NCBI GenBank assembly: GCA_964624635.1
Contig: CAZUXM010000001.1
Coordinates: forward strand, 96,264 to 160,263
DNA: 64,000 nucleotides
Direction: 5' to 3'
Origin: JANWKQ01 sp964624635
GTDB lineage: Bacteria; Bacteroidota; Bacteroidia; CAIKAF01
Positions 16,744 to 25,433 of the stretch are shown piece by piece. Under the pieces are notes generated by a model. That model was not told where the DNA came from and did no database searches. It saw only the letters and a list, made by a program, of their open reading frames with translations. The position numbers were made by a program, and so were the translations under genes. Within the stretch, counting starts at the first letter, position 1. Each line of letters opens with the position of its first letter.

Positions 16744-17814
16744 ATGACTTTTATTAAAAGAAATGCTACCCCAAAGCAGATTGCTTTATATGTATCTGTT
16801 ATTGTGATGTTCGTATTGGTAACAATTGTTACCGCTACCCAATATTTCCTTTTTAAACAGTTCAACTTATACTTTACTGCCGGATTGATAGTCATATCAT
16901 TTCTGGTAATTTATTTTGCCTTTAAATTGGCCCTTGAATCATTTATATACCGACGCATTAAATTGATATATAAATCTATTCATCAGCTAAAAGTTAAAAG
17001 CAATAAAGACGAACTGAAATCTAGAATAAAAGATAGTGATGACATCATTTCAGATGTAAATACTGATGTATTAGAATGGGCTAAAGGAAAAAAAGATGAG
17101 ATTGATGAGTTAAAACAATTGGAAGAATACCGAAAAGAATTTATCGGTAATCTTTCACATGAATTAAAGACCCCTATTTTTAATATTCAAGGATACATTA
17201 CCACCTTAATTGATGAAGGAGCAGAGGATAAGGAAATGATGCAAAAATACCTGCAGAATGCTGAAAGAAATGTAGAAAGGATGATTTCACTGGTAGAAGA
17301 TCTTGACACCATTCATAAGCTTGAATCCAGCAGAATGCATTTGGAAATGGAAAAGTTTGATGTGGTAAAACTAGCCCGTGAAGTCATGGATATGCAGGAA
17401 ATGAAGGCCAAACAAAGGCATGTTGGGCTTACTTTTAAAGAAGAATATTCAAAACCCTTTTGGGTTTATGCTGATAAACATAGTATCAAACAGGTGTTTA
17501 CTAATCTCATTGTAAATTCAATTGTATATGGGAATGAAGGGGGAAATACCAAACTCGCCTTTTATGATATGGATGAAAACATTCTTATAGAAGTAGCTGA
17601 TGATGGGCCTGGTATTGATGAAAAACATCTTCCACGTTTATTTGAAAGGTTTTATCGGGTGGATAAAAGCCGTTCAAGACATCAGGGGGGAACAGGTTTG
17701 GGTTTATCCATTGTAAAGCACATCCTGGAGTCACATCAGCAATCAATCAATGTACGCAGCACCATTGGGCGTGGTTCTACCTTTTCTTTTACGCTCAGGA
17801 AATTTAAAGCCTGA
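16744..17814 (+). CDS. membrane sensor histidine kinase (PhoR-like)
   Basis: 356 residues. Two transmembrane helices (about 13-34 and 43-62) with almost no loop between, so no periplasmic sensor. A HAMP-like or coiled linker leads to the HisKA domain, phospho-acceptor His139 in NLSHELKTPIF. The ATPase domain has the N box (NLIVNSIVYG), G1 (VADDGPGI), F box (RFYRVDKSRSR) and G2 (GTGLGLSIVKHI). It pairs with the response regulator just upstream. Lack of a sensor domain suggests the input comes through the membrane helices or an accessory protein, as in PhoR. Confidence 0.95.
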   Translation: MTFIKRNATPKQIALYVSVIVMFVLVTIVTATQYFLFKQFNLYFTAGLIVISFLVIYFAFKLALESFIYRRIKLIYKSIHQLKVKSNKDELKSRIKDSDDIISDVNTDVLEWAKGKKDEIDELKQLEEYRKEFIGNLSHELKTPIFNIQGYITTLIDEGAEDKEMMQKYLQNAERNVERMISLVEDLDTIHKLESSRMHLEMEKFDVVKLAREVMDMQEMKAKQRHVGLTFKEEYSKPFWVYADKHSIKQVFTNLIVNSIVYGNEGGNTKLAFYDMDENILIEVADDGPGIDEKHLPRLFERFYRVDKSRSRHQGGTGLGLSIVKHILESHQQSINVRSTIGRGSTFSFTLRKFKA

Positions 17815-17902
17815 TTAAACACTTTTAAAACATCCATATTGTGTAGTATTCTTGTGTATTCAAAAAAATTGGTCTAATTTTAATTTATAAATCATTATAA
17901 CT

Positions 17903-18622
17903 ATGGAATACCAACAGTACGACAACTACCAACCTAATTATACCGAATCAGCAGAATTAAAAAACCTTCAGGCCACTTTTATAACCAAAGTGTACGGATG
18001 GATGTTTTTAGCATTAATGATTACCGGAATTGTTGCATTATTAGCTGCAAGCTCAGAAGCGTATATCAACTTTATTATTCGCAACCCTAATAGTTTATAT
18101 GGATTAATGATTGGTACTTTTTTACTTGTGGTAGGAATATCCTGGGGAATTAATAGAATATCATCATTAGTCGCCACTCTGTTATTCATTTTATATGCTG
18201 CCTTGAATGGTGTAACTTTTGGCATCTTATTCCTTGTTTATACTGCCGGATCAATTGCTTCAACATTTATGGTTACTTCACTAACGTTTGGTATCATGAG
18301 TGCTATAGGATATTTTACGAAAAAGGACCTAACAAGTATTGGACAATTGCTGATGATGGGTTTAGTAGGAATCATTATTGCCTCTATTGCTAATTGGTTC
18401 CTGCAAAGTCCTATGTTATATTGGATCATTACATATGTTGGGTTATTTATTTTTATTGGCTTAACTGCTTATGACACACAAAAGATCAAAAGAATGGCCA
18501 TACTTCAAATAGAAAATCCTGAAGCCGGTAAAAAAGGTGCCATCATTGGAGCACTTACGTTATATCTTGATTTTATCAATATATTTTTATTATTGCTTCG
18601 CTTAATGGGAGGCAGAAAATAA
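17903..18622 (+). CDS. Bax inhibitor-1 / YccA family membrane protein
   Basis: 239 residues with seven hydrophobic segments. The BI-1 (TMBIM) pattern is clear: KVYGWMFLALMITGIVAL, the GIMSAIGYF segment, and the FIGLTAYDTQKIK / LYLDFINIFLLLLRLMGG end with the two conserved Asp of the pH-sensing diaspartyl pair. These proteins act as calcium-leak channels or membrane-protease modulators (YccA regulates FtsH in E. coli). It lies after the two-component pair with its own 88-base gap, so coregulation is uncertain. Confidence 0.92.
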   Translation: MEYQQYDNYQPNYTESAELKNLQATFITKVYGWMFLALMITGIVALLAASSEAYINFIIRNPNSLYGLMIGTFLLVVGISWGINRISSLVATLLFILYAALNGVTFGILFLVYTAGSIASTFMVTSLTFGIMSAIGYFTKKDLTSIGQLLMMGLVGIIIASIANWFLQSPMLYWIITYVGLFIFIGLTAYDTQKIKRMAILQIENPEAGKKGAIIGALTLYLDFINIFLLLLRLMGGRK

Positions 18623-18644
18623 TTTTGCGGTGTTATGTTTACAA

Positions 18645-18677
18645 AAAAAGCGCAATCGATTTTCGGTTGCGCTTTTT
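18645..18677. terminator. bidirectional terminator between the BI-1 gene and dcd
   Basis: AAAAAGCGCAATCG, loop ATTT, CGGTTGCGCTTTTT: about 13 pairs including a G-T pair, T runs on both strands, placed between two convergent genes. Confidence 0.9.
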
Positions 18678-18696
18678 GTTTTTCACAGTAAATAAT

Positions 18697-19215
18697 CTAT
18701 TCAAAATCTTTGAATAAAAGACTTGGTTGAATACCTGAATTTTTTTGGTATTTACCGCTTTTATATAATTCATAATCACCTTCGATACTATGATAAAAGA
18801 TTTGACAAATTTGTACACCCGGATAAATTCTTATCGGTTGAACACAAAACATTTCCAAGGTCCAATAACCCGAAAACCCAACATCTCCAAAACCTGCTGT
18901 AATATGAACAAATAAACCTAACCTACCTATAGAACTTCTTCCTTCCAACATAGGTACATATTTATCGGTTTCTGTATATTCTATAGTACGACCTAAATAC
19001 AGTTTACCGGGGTCCAATAACATCCCTTCTTCAGGAATAATTACTGTACTGGCTGTATTTTGACTTTTCATATCCAGAATATGATTATCATATACCAATA
19101 CTTCATTATGTAAAGTAAGATTATAACTATTAGGATTTAACTGTGATTCATTGTAAGGAGTAATCTTGATATTTTCTCCTAATTGACTTTTAATTTCTTT
19201 TCCGCTAAGAATCAT
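18697..19215 (-). CDS. dcd: dCTP deaminase
   Basis: 172 residues, trimeric dUTPase-like fold. The family core EGRSSIGRLGLFVHITAGFG followed by DVGFSGYWTLE contains the Ser and Arg that bind the triphosphate and the catalytic Glu in WTLE. It converts dCTP to dUTP for dTMP synthesis. ATG at 19215; a perfect minus-10-type box TAATTTTG lies just 17-24 bases upstream (19232-19239), so the 5' leader is very short. Convergent with the BI-1 gene across a strong terminator. Confidence 0.92.
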   Translation of the reverse strand: MILSGKEIKSQLGENIKITPYNESQLNPNSYNLTLHNEVLVYDNHILDMKSQNTASTVIIPEEGMLLDPGKLYLGRTIEYTETDKYVPMLEGRSSIGRLGLFVHITAGFGDVGFSGYWTLEMFCVQPIRIYPGVQICQIFYHSIEGDYELYKSGKYQKNSGIQPSLLFKDFE

Positions 19216-19231
19216 GGAATTTTATTTGGCG

Positions 19232-19239
19232 CAAAATTA
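19232..19239 (-). promoter_or_regulatory. -7 box (TAATTTTG) upstream of dcd
   Basis: Matches TAnnTTTG on the minus strand, 17 bases from the ATG. No well-placed TTG is seen for the -33 element. Confidence 0.4.
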
Positions 19240-19287
19240 ATATTATGCCAATAAGAATAGTAACATTCTTAAAACTTTTGGGAGTAT

Positions 19288-19360
19288 TTATACAAGTGTT
19301 ATACAACAAGTGAATTATTGTTTTTCAATGATTTATATTATTTTGGTTGTATAATACAAC
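19288..19360 (+). promoter_or_regulatory. ATACAA-containing repeats and palindrome before the OB-fold/YceI operon
   Basis: TTATACAAG (19288-19296) and TTATACAAC (19299-19307) are near direct repeats. A 15-base palindrome GTTGTAT-A-ATACAAC (19346-19360) ends four bases before the ATG at 19365. Such an arrangement could be operator sites for a repressor, but this is inference from symmetry only. Confidence 0.4.
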
Positions 19361-19364
19361 TCAA

Positions 19365-19829
19365 ATGAAAAGAAGAACCGTGATGATATTAGTGCTGCTG
19401 CTAACTTTACTGATAGCCGGCTCTGTATATGTATATAAGTTTGTTCTCCATAAAAAGAACCCCGATGTAGAAAATCTAAAAACCGATTTCACGGTATCTG
19501 ACGTAGATATTATTAGCGAGTGTGAAAAAATGGATACGGCAATTAACCGAAAATACAACGATAAAGTGCTGGAGATCAAGGGTAAAATAAGTGGGACTAT
19601 TCCCGGCGACAGCATTACGTCTGTACAAATGGCTCAAAGCAACAGTACTATTACCATTGAAATGTATGCCCGATATAATGATGTGGCAAAGAATTTGAAG
19701 ATAGGAGAAGAAGTAACCATAAAAGCTTTATATATTACCTACTTACCGGCTGATCCGCTTTTGCTTGAAATGGGAGACAGTACAGCAAAAGGTGATATTA
19801 AACTTAAAAAAGGTTCATTGGTCAAATAA
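19365..19829 (+). CDS. membrane-anchored OB-fold (tRNA_anti-like) protein
   Basis: 154 residues from ATG 19365; a TTG at 19347 in frame is less likely because it sits in a palindrome. One N-terminal membrane helix (MILVLLLTLLIAGSVYVYKFV), then a small beta-barrel domain with the pattern DAIN...YNDKVLEIKGKISG...ITIEMYARY...LKIGEEVTIKALY, which fits the tRNA_anti-like OB family found in Bacteroidota. In this family the domain is extracytoplasmic and the ligand is not known. It is first in a four-gene + strand operon with YceI, a haem lipoprotein and a beta-barrel protein; gaps are 15, 8 and 11 bases. Confidence 0.75.
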   Translation: MKRRTVMILVLLLTLLIAGSVYVYKFVLHKKNPDVENLKTDFTVSDVDIISECEKMDTAINRKYNDKVLEIKGKISGTIPGDSITSVQMAQSNSTITIEMYARYNDVAKNLKIGEEVTIKALYITYLPADPLLLEMGDSTAKGDIKLKKGSLVK

Positions 19830-19844
19830 TAAAATTAAAAAATC

Positions 19845-20384
19845 ATGAAGAAAATTATTGTTTTAGCAGCGTTTGCCACATTCACAGGAATGATTTCTGC
19901 TCAAAAGTACAAAACCACTACCGGAGCCATTAGTTTTTATTCTCATGCTACTATTGAGGATATTACTGCTAAAAATAACCAGGTAACCGGTTTATTGGAA
20001 TCATCCACCGGAGAGCTAGCTTACATAGTATTAATCAAATCATTTGAGTTTAGCAATGCATTGATGCAATCTCACTTTAATGATAATTATATGCAATCAG
20101 ATACTTATCCGAAGTCTACTTTCAGTGGTAAAATCACCAATAATTCAGAAGTAGATTATTCTAAAAACGGAGATAAACAAATTAGTGTAACCGGTAAACT
20201 AATGATTCATGGTGTAACCAAAGACGTTACTTCAGTAGGAACCATTACTGTTGCAGGAACTAATGTTACTTTAAAATCTACTTTCAAAGTAAAATTGGAA
20301 GATTACGGAATTAAAAATGACCGAGTAAAAAATATTGCCAGTGAAATTGAAATCACGGTAAATACTACTTTAGCCAAACAATAA
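19845..20384 (+). CDS. YceI-family secreted protein
   Basis: 179 residues with signal peptide MKKIIVLAAFATFTGMISAQ. YceI lipocalin-like fold: ISFYSHATIEDITAKN..., SFEFSNALMQSHFNDNYMQSDTYPKSTFSG and VTGKLMIHGVTKDV are the family's conserved stretches. YceI proteins bind isoprenoid or other lipids in the periplasm, and polyprenyl quinone-like ligands have been found in the family. In the operon it sits between the OB-fold protein and a c-type haem lipoprotein, which would fit a role in quinone or electron transfer at the cell surface, but that is inference. Confidence 0.9.
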   Translation: MKKIIVLAAFATFTGMISAQKYKTTTGAISFYSHATIEDITAKNNQVTGLLESSTGELAYIVLIKSFEFSNALMQSHFNDNYMQSDTYPKSTFSGKITNNSEVDYSKNGDKQISVTGKLMIHGVTKDVTSVGTITVAGTNVTLKSTFKVKLEDYGIKNDRVKNIASEIEITVNTTLAKQ

Positions 20385-20392
20385 ATCAAAGA

Positions 20393-20779
20393 ATGAAAAA
20401 GTTTCCTGCAGTTATTATAGTACTCTTTTTAGTCCTTTGTTTTACAGGAGGATGTTATTATGATAATGAGGAAACTTTATACCCCCCAGGGGGCTGTGAT
20501 ACTGCTGACGTAAAATACAGCACCCATGTAAGCAAGATACTTGACAACAAATGTTTACAGTGCCATAACAATGTTGATTTTGCCATTGAAGGAGGTGGAT
20601 TTAGTTGGGAAGGATATGATAATATCTCCGACTATTTAACTTCATCAGCCGATGTATTGATGAGTTCTATCAATCATGAAGTAGGATATACACCCATGCC
20701 CTATAACAATCCCAAACTATCGGAATGTGAAATACGAACGATAGAAATCTGGATAGAAGATGGATTCCCCAATAATTAA
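20393..20779 (+). CDS. haem c-binding lipoprotein (CxxCH)
   Basis: 128 residues. Signal with lipobox near CFTGGC (acyl Cys21). One haem c site, CLQCH at 54-58, and a likely distal ligand Met102 in YTPMPYNN followed by the helix LSECEIRTIEIWIEDG, the end of a class I cytochrome c fold as in Planctomycete-type cytochrome C domains. The protein would sit in the periplasm or on the outer membrane and pass electrons. Eight bases separate it from yceI, eleven from the barrel gene, so the operon link is firm. Confidence 0.85.
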   Translation: MKKFPAVIIVLFLVLCFTGGCYYDNEETLYPPGGCDTADVKYSTHVSKILDNKCLQCHNNVDFAIEGGGFSWEGYDNISDYLTSSADVLMSSINHEVGYTPMPYNNPKLSECEIRTIEIWIEDGFPNN

Positions 20780-20790
20780 AACACCTGCGA

Positions 20791-21723
20791 ATGAGAAAAC
20801 CTTACCTGCTGCTAACTTTATATTTCTTCGGAACATTCTCTTTTTCTCAGGGATTATTGGATGAATTGGATTCCATTACTCCTGAACCCAAAGTATATAC
20901 CACTCAAACTTTTAAAGGAACACGTATCATCAATGGTCAGTCGGTTGAAATGCCGGGGAAAGGTGAGCTTCAATTTATGATTCAACACCGTTTTGGAAGT
21001 TTCAGAGGCGGGTTTGAAGATTTTTTTGGATTAGACCAGGCCGGAATCAGAATTGGAGTAGAATATACTTTGCCTTTTTACGAGGGTAGAATTTGTATAG
21101 GAGTGGCCCGCAGTAATTATTTAAAGATATGGGATGGCTCTATTAAATACCAAATGTTTCGTCAAAGTAAAGGTCCCAAATCGTTTCCATTTACCATTGC
21201 CTTGTATGCCAGTATGGGAATTAACTCTACTGATTACGCTGATCCCGAGAGAAACAACTATTTTACATCACGCCTCACCTATAATTTCCAAATCTTATGG
21301 GCTCGTAAGTTTTGCAGATGGTTTTCATTTCAAATGACACCCACTGTATTACACCGAAACCTGGTACCTTTAAAAGAAGATCAGAATACCACTGCACATC
21401 TTGGATTTGCAGGTAAATTCAGAATATCCAATAGGGTTACTGCACAGGTAGAATATTTCTGGCCCATAGCAGGTCAAAACTTTGCCAATGTAAATAACCT
21501 CCCAATCAAAGGTCCTTTATCATTTGCCATTGATATTGAAACCGGAGGACACGTATTTCAATTGGTGTTAAGTAATTCTCAAGCCACTTTTGATCAAACC
21601 TTTATTGGTGAAACAACCAATGATTGGTTAAATGGAGATATTCATTTTGGTTTCAATATCTCAAGAAATTTCTCTTTCAAAAAAGGGGATAAAAAGCGTT
21701 ATAAACTCAAGCCTGAAAACTAG
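20791..21723 (+). CDS. DUF5777-type outer-membrane beta-barrel protein
   Basis: 310 residues with signal peptide (MRKPYLLLTLYFFGTFSFSQG). After a short linker, alternating amphipathic strands (LQFMIQHRFGSF, AGIRIGVEYTLPF, RICIGVARSNYLKI and so on) end in FNISRNFSF, as in a barrel. FKGTRIINGQSVEMPGKGEL matches the N-terminus of the DUF5777 family as I remember it. Function is unknown. Last gene of the OB-fold/YceI/cytochrome operon; it converges with a YkgJ gene, two bases apart. Confidence 0.75.
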   Translation: MRKPYLLLTLYFFGTFSFSQGLLDELDSITPEPKVYTTQTFKGTRIINGQSVEMPGKGELQFMIQHRFGSFRGGFEDFFGLDQAGIRIGVEYTLPFYEGRICIGVARSNYLKIWDGSIKYQMFRQSKGPKSFPFTIALYASMGINSTDYADPERNNYFTSRLTYNFQILWARKFCRWFSFQMTPTVLHRNLVPLKEDQNTTAHLGFAGKFRISNRVTAQVEYFWPIAGQNFANVNNLPIKGPLSFAIDIETGGHVFQLVLSNSQATFDQTFIGETTNDWLNGDIHFGFNISRNFSFKKGDKKRYKLKPEN

Positions 21724-21725
21724 AT

Positions 21726-22211
21726 TTATTTCAGTTTAGTTTCAATATTCTCCAACACTTTTGCTACGGCAGGACACATCATCGCATTTTGAAAAGTAAG
21801 GTGGGAAATCTCTTTCATGTTTTTGCGATTAGTATGTGGATAATCACCGCAAGCCTTTGGTTTTATTGAGTATATTGAACAATAGTTTTGCTCATCTAAA
21901 AAAATACAAGGAGTTTGCTTTAAAACATAGTCATTATCCTCATCAATACGCAAATATCGATCGATAAAATCCGAAGGTTTTAGTTTTAAATGTTGGGCAA
22001 TCCGTTCTATATCTTTTGAAGTAAAAAGAGGTCCGGTAGTTTTACAGCAATTGGCACATTTGAGGCAATCAATTTCTTCAAAAACAGCTTCATGTTCTTC
22101 ATGAAAATATGCATCCACTTCTTTTACACTCTTTTTTTGAAGTTGATCCAATAACTGTTTAATCTGCTTTTTACGGCTTTTGGCCCGTTCTATGATCTTG
22201 TTATATTCCAT
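21726..22211 (-). CDS. YkgJ-family cysteine-cluster protein
   Basis: 161 residues, cytoplasmic. Eight Cys arranged as CLKCANCC, then TPCIFLDEQNYCSIYSIKPKACGDYP, the signature of the YkgJ (CxxCxxCC) family, probably binding zinc or an Fe-S cluster. The family is often called Fe-S oxidoreductase without biochemical proof. It is followed on the minus strand by no close partner; the EEP-nuclease gene lies 19 bases upstream on the same strand, so the two may be one transcript. Confidence 0.88.
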   Translation of the reverse strand: MEYNKIIERAKSRKKQIKQLLDQLQKKSVKEVDAYFHEEHEAVFEEIDCLKCANCCKTTGPLFTSKDIERIAQHLKLKPSDFIDRYLRIDEDNDYVLKQTPCIFLDEQNYCSIYSIKPKACGDYPHTNRKNMKEISHLTFQNAMMCPAVAKVLENIETKLK

Positions 22212-22230
22212 GAATAATGGTGATGAGAAT

Positions 22231-23301
22231 TTATCTCAGAACCACTTTTAAAAATACCGGCTGATGGTCTGAATTCTCAAAACCTAAATCAACTCCATTT
22301 ACTGTTAAGGCATCAATATTAGGGGAAAGAAGGAAATAATCTATTACTACAACATCTGTTTGCCCGGGAACATAAGGCTCATATAGTTTACGATTAGTAG
22401 GGGTGGTAGGGTCGTATATATACTTCCAACCAACCTCAGGATAATTGGGCTCCATTGACTTTTCCACCACACCGTCTTTTCCTTTGTTTTTTAGATTGGA
22501 TTGATATCCAGGTGGGTAAGTATTCCAGTCACCTCCTACAATAACATAGTTTCCTTTCTTATACTCATCCAATAACTTAATTTTTAGAGTATCCATTTGT
22601 TGTTGTTTAACTGTACCATCATCATAAGCACTTAAGTGTTGATTGATGACCACTAGTTCTTTCCCATTTTTACAGGGATATCTAAATTCCATATAACAAC
22701 GCTTCAGCATAAACAATCCCGTGGGCCATGCAGCATCAGGAGCCAATGAAAACCTTTTTGCATCCGTAGGCTTTATCTTCGAAAGGGTCATTAAACCTCC
22801 AAAACATTTACCATATGGATTTGACACCGGCTGTGGTACAAATAACGATTTATAGTTGGTTGCGTACCCATAACAGTCTCTATTGCAAGCATCTCCAATT
22901 AATTTTACCTGATCATTAAAATAACTTCTTTTTGAACCTCTATCCACCTCTTGAAGCATGATAAAATCCGAAGTGTCTATTGATTTTATAGTGGACAGTA
23001 TTCCATCCATATACTTTTGATTAAATTCTTTTGAAGGTCGTACCATTTTACCACCGTCAAAGAAAAAGTCTTGTTCTTTACCTAATCCGCAATAACCAAT
23101 ATTCCACGTATAAAACGAAAGGGTATCTTTAATAGCACCCGACCTACTGCTATCTAGCCCTGAATAAATGATTTCTACCGTTTCAATAGGCTTAGGTCTA
23201 TAGTCCTTGAGTGTCATGTATCCTAAAAAACCTCCAAAAATGAGGACAATCGTAAGGACAAAAAATCCCAGGTATTTGAATATTTTCTTGAGGGTCTTCA
23301 T
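22231..23301 (-). CDS. endonuclease/exonuclease/phosphatase-family protein, membrane-anchored
   Basis: 356 residues. One N-terminal membrane helix (about 9-29), then an EEP (DNase I-like) domain: YTWNIGYCGLG with the metal-binding Asn, IMLQEVDRGS with the catalytic Glu, VINQHLSAYDDG, VIVGGDWNTYPPGY and the closing FENSDHQPVFLKV with the Asp-His pair. The anchor places the domain outside the cytoplasm, so a nucleic-acid or phospholipid/inositol phosphate substrate is possible. Lies 5' of the YkgJ gene on the same strand. Confidence 0.88.
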   Translation of the reverse strand: MKTLKKIFKYLGFFVLTIVLIFGGFLGYMTLKDYRPKPIETVEIIYSGLDSSRSGAIKDTLSFYTWNIGYCGLGKEQDFFFDGGKMVRPSKEFNQKYMDGILSTIKSIDTSDFIMLQEVDRGSKRSYFNDQVKLIGDACNRDCYGYATNYKSLFVPQPVSNPYGKCFGGLMTLSKIKPTDAKRFSLAPDAAWPTGLFMLKRCYMEFRYPCKNGKELVVINQHLSAYDDGTVKQQQMDTLKIKLLDEYKKGNYVIVGGDWNTYPPGYQSNLKNKGKDGVVEKSMEPNYPEVGWKYIYDPTTPTNRKLYEPYVPGQTDVVVIDYFLLSPNIDALTVNGVDLGFENSDHQPVFLKVVLR

Positions 23302-23330
23302 GTATATACAAATATAACTGGTGAAATTTC

Positions 23331-23409
23331 AAATCCCAAATCTCTATTTCCAAATTACAAGCACTAAGTCCTGAAAGTATTGATATTTGGAGTTTGGAAT
23401 TTGGGATTT
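23331..23409. repeat. AAATCCCAAAT inverted repeat
   Basis: AAATCCCAAAT (23331-23341) and its exact reverse complement (23399-23409), with further pairing TTTCCAAAT / ATTTGGA inside. Likely one copy of a dispersed intergenic element; it also supplies the TTG of the promoter at 23394. Confidence 0.65.
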
Positions 23410-23422
23410 AATGATACATTTG
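23394..23422 (+). promoter_or_regulatory. promoter of the alpha/beta hydrolase gene
   Basis: TTG (23394-23396), 18 bases, TACATTTG (23415-23422). Perfect -7 box; ATG is 23 bases further. Confidence 0.75.
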
Positions 23423-23445
23423 GTTGAACGATTACCCATATTATC

Positions 23446-24270
23446 ATGTCAAAAACATTTCATTTAACTACTACCGACGGATTACAACTGGCCGGTGAAT
23501 ATTTTATTCCACAAGGAGATATTAAAGGTGTAATTGCCTTAGTACATGGAATGGGTGAACATTTTGGACGATATAAACATGTAGTCGCCTACTTGAATAG
23601 TATAGGCTATGCAGTAGTTGGAATGGACAATCGTGGGCATGGGAATTCGCAAGGGAAAAAAGGTCATGCACCCTCCTTAAATCATTTAATGGATGATATG
23701 GACCTTTTATACAAAAAAACAAAAGAACTTTTTGCAGATATTCCTGTAATCATGTACGGACATAGTATGGGTGGTAATTTTGTAGCCAACTATGTATTGA
23801 GAAGAAAGCCTGTGCTCAATGGGCTTATATTAACTTCTCCTTATTTTAAATTAGCCTTTGATCCGCCTTCATGGAAAGTATCATTGGCAAAAATGATGAA
23901 GGGAATTATGCCTGGATTGGTGCAACCTACAGGATTAGAAGTAGCAGCTGTCGCCAGAGATCCAAAAGTGGTAGAAGACTACAAGGCCGATAAGCTCAAT
24001 CATGATAAAATGAGTGCCGGTTTTTTTGCACAGGTACATCCTGCGGGGGTCTATCCAATTGAGCATGCTTCAGAATTAACAGTAAAAACTCTGGCTATGC
24101 ACGGAACGGGAGATAGGATTACTTCAGCCGAGGGAACCCGCGAATTCGCTAATAATAACCCAGCAATGATAGAATTAAAACTATGGGATGGGTATTATCA
24201 TGAATTACATAACGAACCTGAAAAACTGCAGGTATTAGATTATATAGGAAACTGGTTGGCTAAAATATAG
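23446..24270 (+). CDS. alpha/beta hydrolase, monoacylglycerol-lipase-like
   Basis: 274 residues, alpha/beta hydrolase fold. Oxyanion HGMGEH near residue 34, nucleophile elbow GHSMGGN (Ser near 107), Asp in GTGDRIT and catalytic His in YYHELHNEP close to the C-terminus. HGMGEHxGRY is the signature of the monoglyceride lipase-like Hydrolase_4 family. Cytoplasmic, no signal peptide. Its stop codon overlaps the convergent membrane-protein gene by eleven bases; an eight-pair hairpin GTTACCAG-CC-CTGGTAAC sits right there. Confidence 0.9.
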   Translation: MSKTFHLTTTDGLQLAGEYFIPQGDIKGVIALVHGMGEHFGRYKHVVAYLNSIGYAVVGMDNRGHGNSQGKKGHAPSLNHLMDDMDLLYKKTKELFADIPVIMYGHSMGGNFVANYVLRRKPVLNGLILTSPYFKLAFDPPSWKVSLAKMMKGIMPGLVQPTGLEVAAVARDPKVVEDYKADKLNHDKMSAGFFAQVHPAGVYPIEHASELTVKTLAMHGTGDRITSAEGTREFANNNPAMIELKLWDGYYHELHNEPEKLQVLDYIGNWLAKI

Positions 24271-25390
24271 TTACCAGCCCTGGTAACCCTTTTCCTCGAT
24301 AGTAATTTTTACAAAGAAGTTGAATATCATCCGTACTCATTAAAATGATTTGATGATCCTGCGCTTTTTTAATCATCACCATTTCAGAAGCAGAAATTCT
24401 TCCATCAATCACCATTCCGAACAAAATTACTTTTTCTATTCCTCGTTGTGTATTGACAACCGATTTTTGCAACTTTTCGAAATAATCTGAAGGTAATTCA
24501 TGTTTTTTTTGTGTCGGAATCCCAAAGGTAGTCAGCAACAGATCAGCAAACATAAAATGACTGTAGTTGTAAGTCCGTTTAATCATACTGATGTATTGAA
24601 TAGTGTCGTAAATAAATGATTTGAATTCATCATTATCTTTAAACTCTACATACAATTGTTTCACGAATTTCTCCGTAAGTGGTTTACTAAAAATTCGAAT
24701 TTGCGCTTCTTTTAAAATTTTACGGGATGCCAATATATTCCAGAAAGCAAAAACAGGAACACCCAGCATATCAATAAAAACACGACCTAACGTACGCCCC
24801 CCCACCCTGCTCACTACCACACGAATCAAAATATTACTGAGGGCTGCTTTGTAAAAATTTACCAATAAATAAACCGTTAAAGCAATTTTAGGAACCCCTT
24901 GATAAGGATTGATGCCTAATTCTTTCCCATGTTTGCCGGCTTTTTCCAACCCTACCGAAGCAAGTTTTTGTACTTCATCATAAAAATTCGGATCGGAAGG
25001 ATGAGGATAATTACAAACTACCACCAGTTTTTTAATCGCTTTTAAATTCACATAATACAAAAGGTAAAGTTCAATATAGGCTAATACAAAACCGTATAAA
25101 GTGAAAACAATGTTATAATAGAATGAATAATCGGTCCAAGGAACATGAATCAACGTTCTTGGAAACCAGGTAGGAAACGCATATTTGGTACAAAACAAAA
25201 CGATTACACCCAAAGCACCTAATACTGCCGACCAACACAATGTTTGAAAATGAATTCGTTTAATCTTAGCTGATTCTTCATCATCCAAAATAAAAGCATT
25301 AGGATCGTTGGAGTACTTTTCATGTTGTACTTCTAATATGATCCTCTCGGCAGTTTTCTGGAGTAATCCTCTGTTTTTTTGTTTTTGCAC
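24260..25390 (-). CDS. polytopic membrane protein of unknown function
   Basis: 376 residues starting at a GTG (25390). The N-terminal 45 residues are soluble and charged, then two strong hydrophobic segments (TLCWSAVLGALGVIVLFC; YNIVFTLYGFVLAYIELYLLY) and weaker ones in the middle, with a glycine-rich VVSRVGGRTLGRVFID stretch. The C-terminal 130 residues are soluble and helical. I do not recognise a family. The 3' end overlaps the hydrolase gene by eleven bases in convergent orientation. Confidence 0.8.
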   Translation of the reverse strand: MQKQKNRGLLQKTAERIILEVQHEKYSNDPNAFILDDEESAKIKRIHFQTLCWSAVLGALGVIVLFCTKYAFPTWFPRTLIHVPWTDYSFYYNIVFTLYGFVLAYIELYLLYYVNLKAIKKLVVVCNYPHPSDPNFYDEVQKLASVGLEKAGKHGKELGINPYQGVPKIALTVYLLVNFYKAALSNILIRVVVSRVGGRTLGRVFIDMLGVPVFAFWNILASRKILKEAQIRIFSKPLTEKFVKQLYVEFKDNDEFKSFIYDTIQYISMIKRTYNYSHFMFADLLLTTFGIPTQKKHELPSDYFEKLQKSVVNTQRGIEKVILFGMVIDGRISASEMVMIKKAQDHQIILMSTDDIQLLCKNYYRGKGLPGLVTIF

Positions 25391-25433
25391 CGGCTAAATT
25401 TAAGTGATTTTAAAGTTGATTTAAAAAATTACC

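Noticed and set aside
24270..24287. Hairpin GTTACCAG-CC-CTGGTAAC as terminator of the hydrolase gene
   Set aside because: Only eight pairs and a weak T-tract (CCTTTTCC); kept as a note only.
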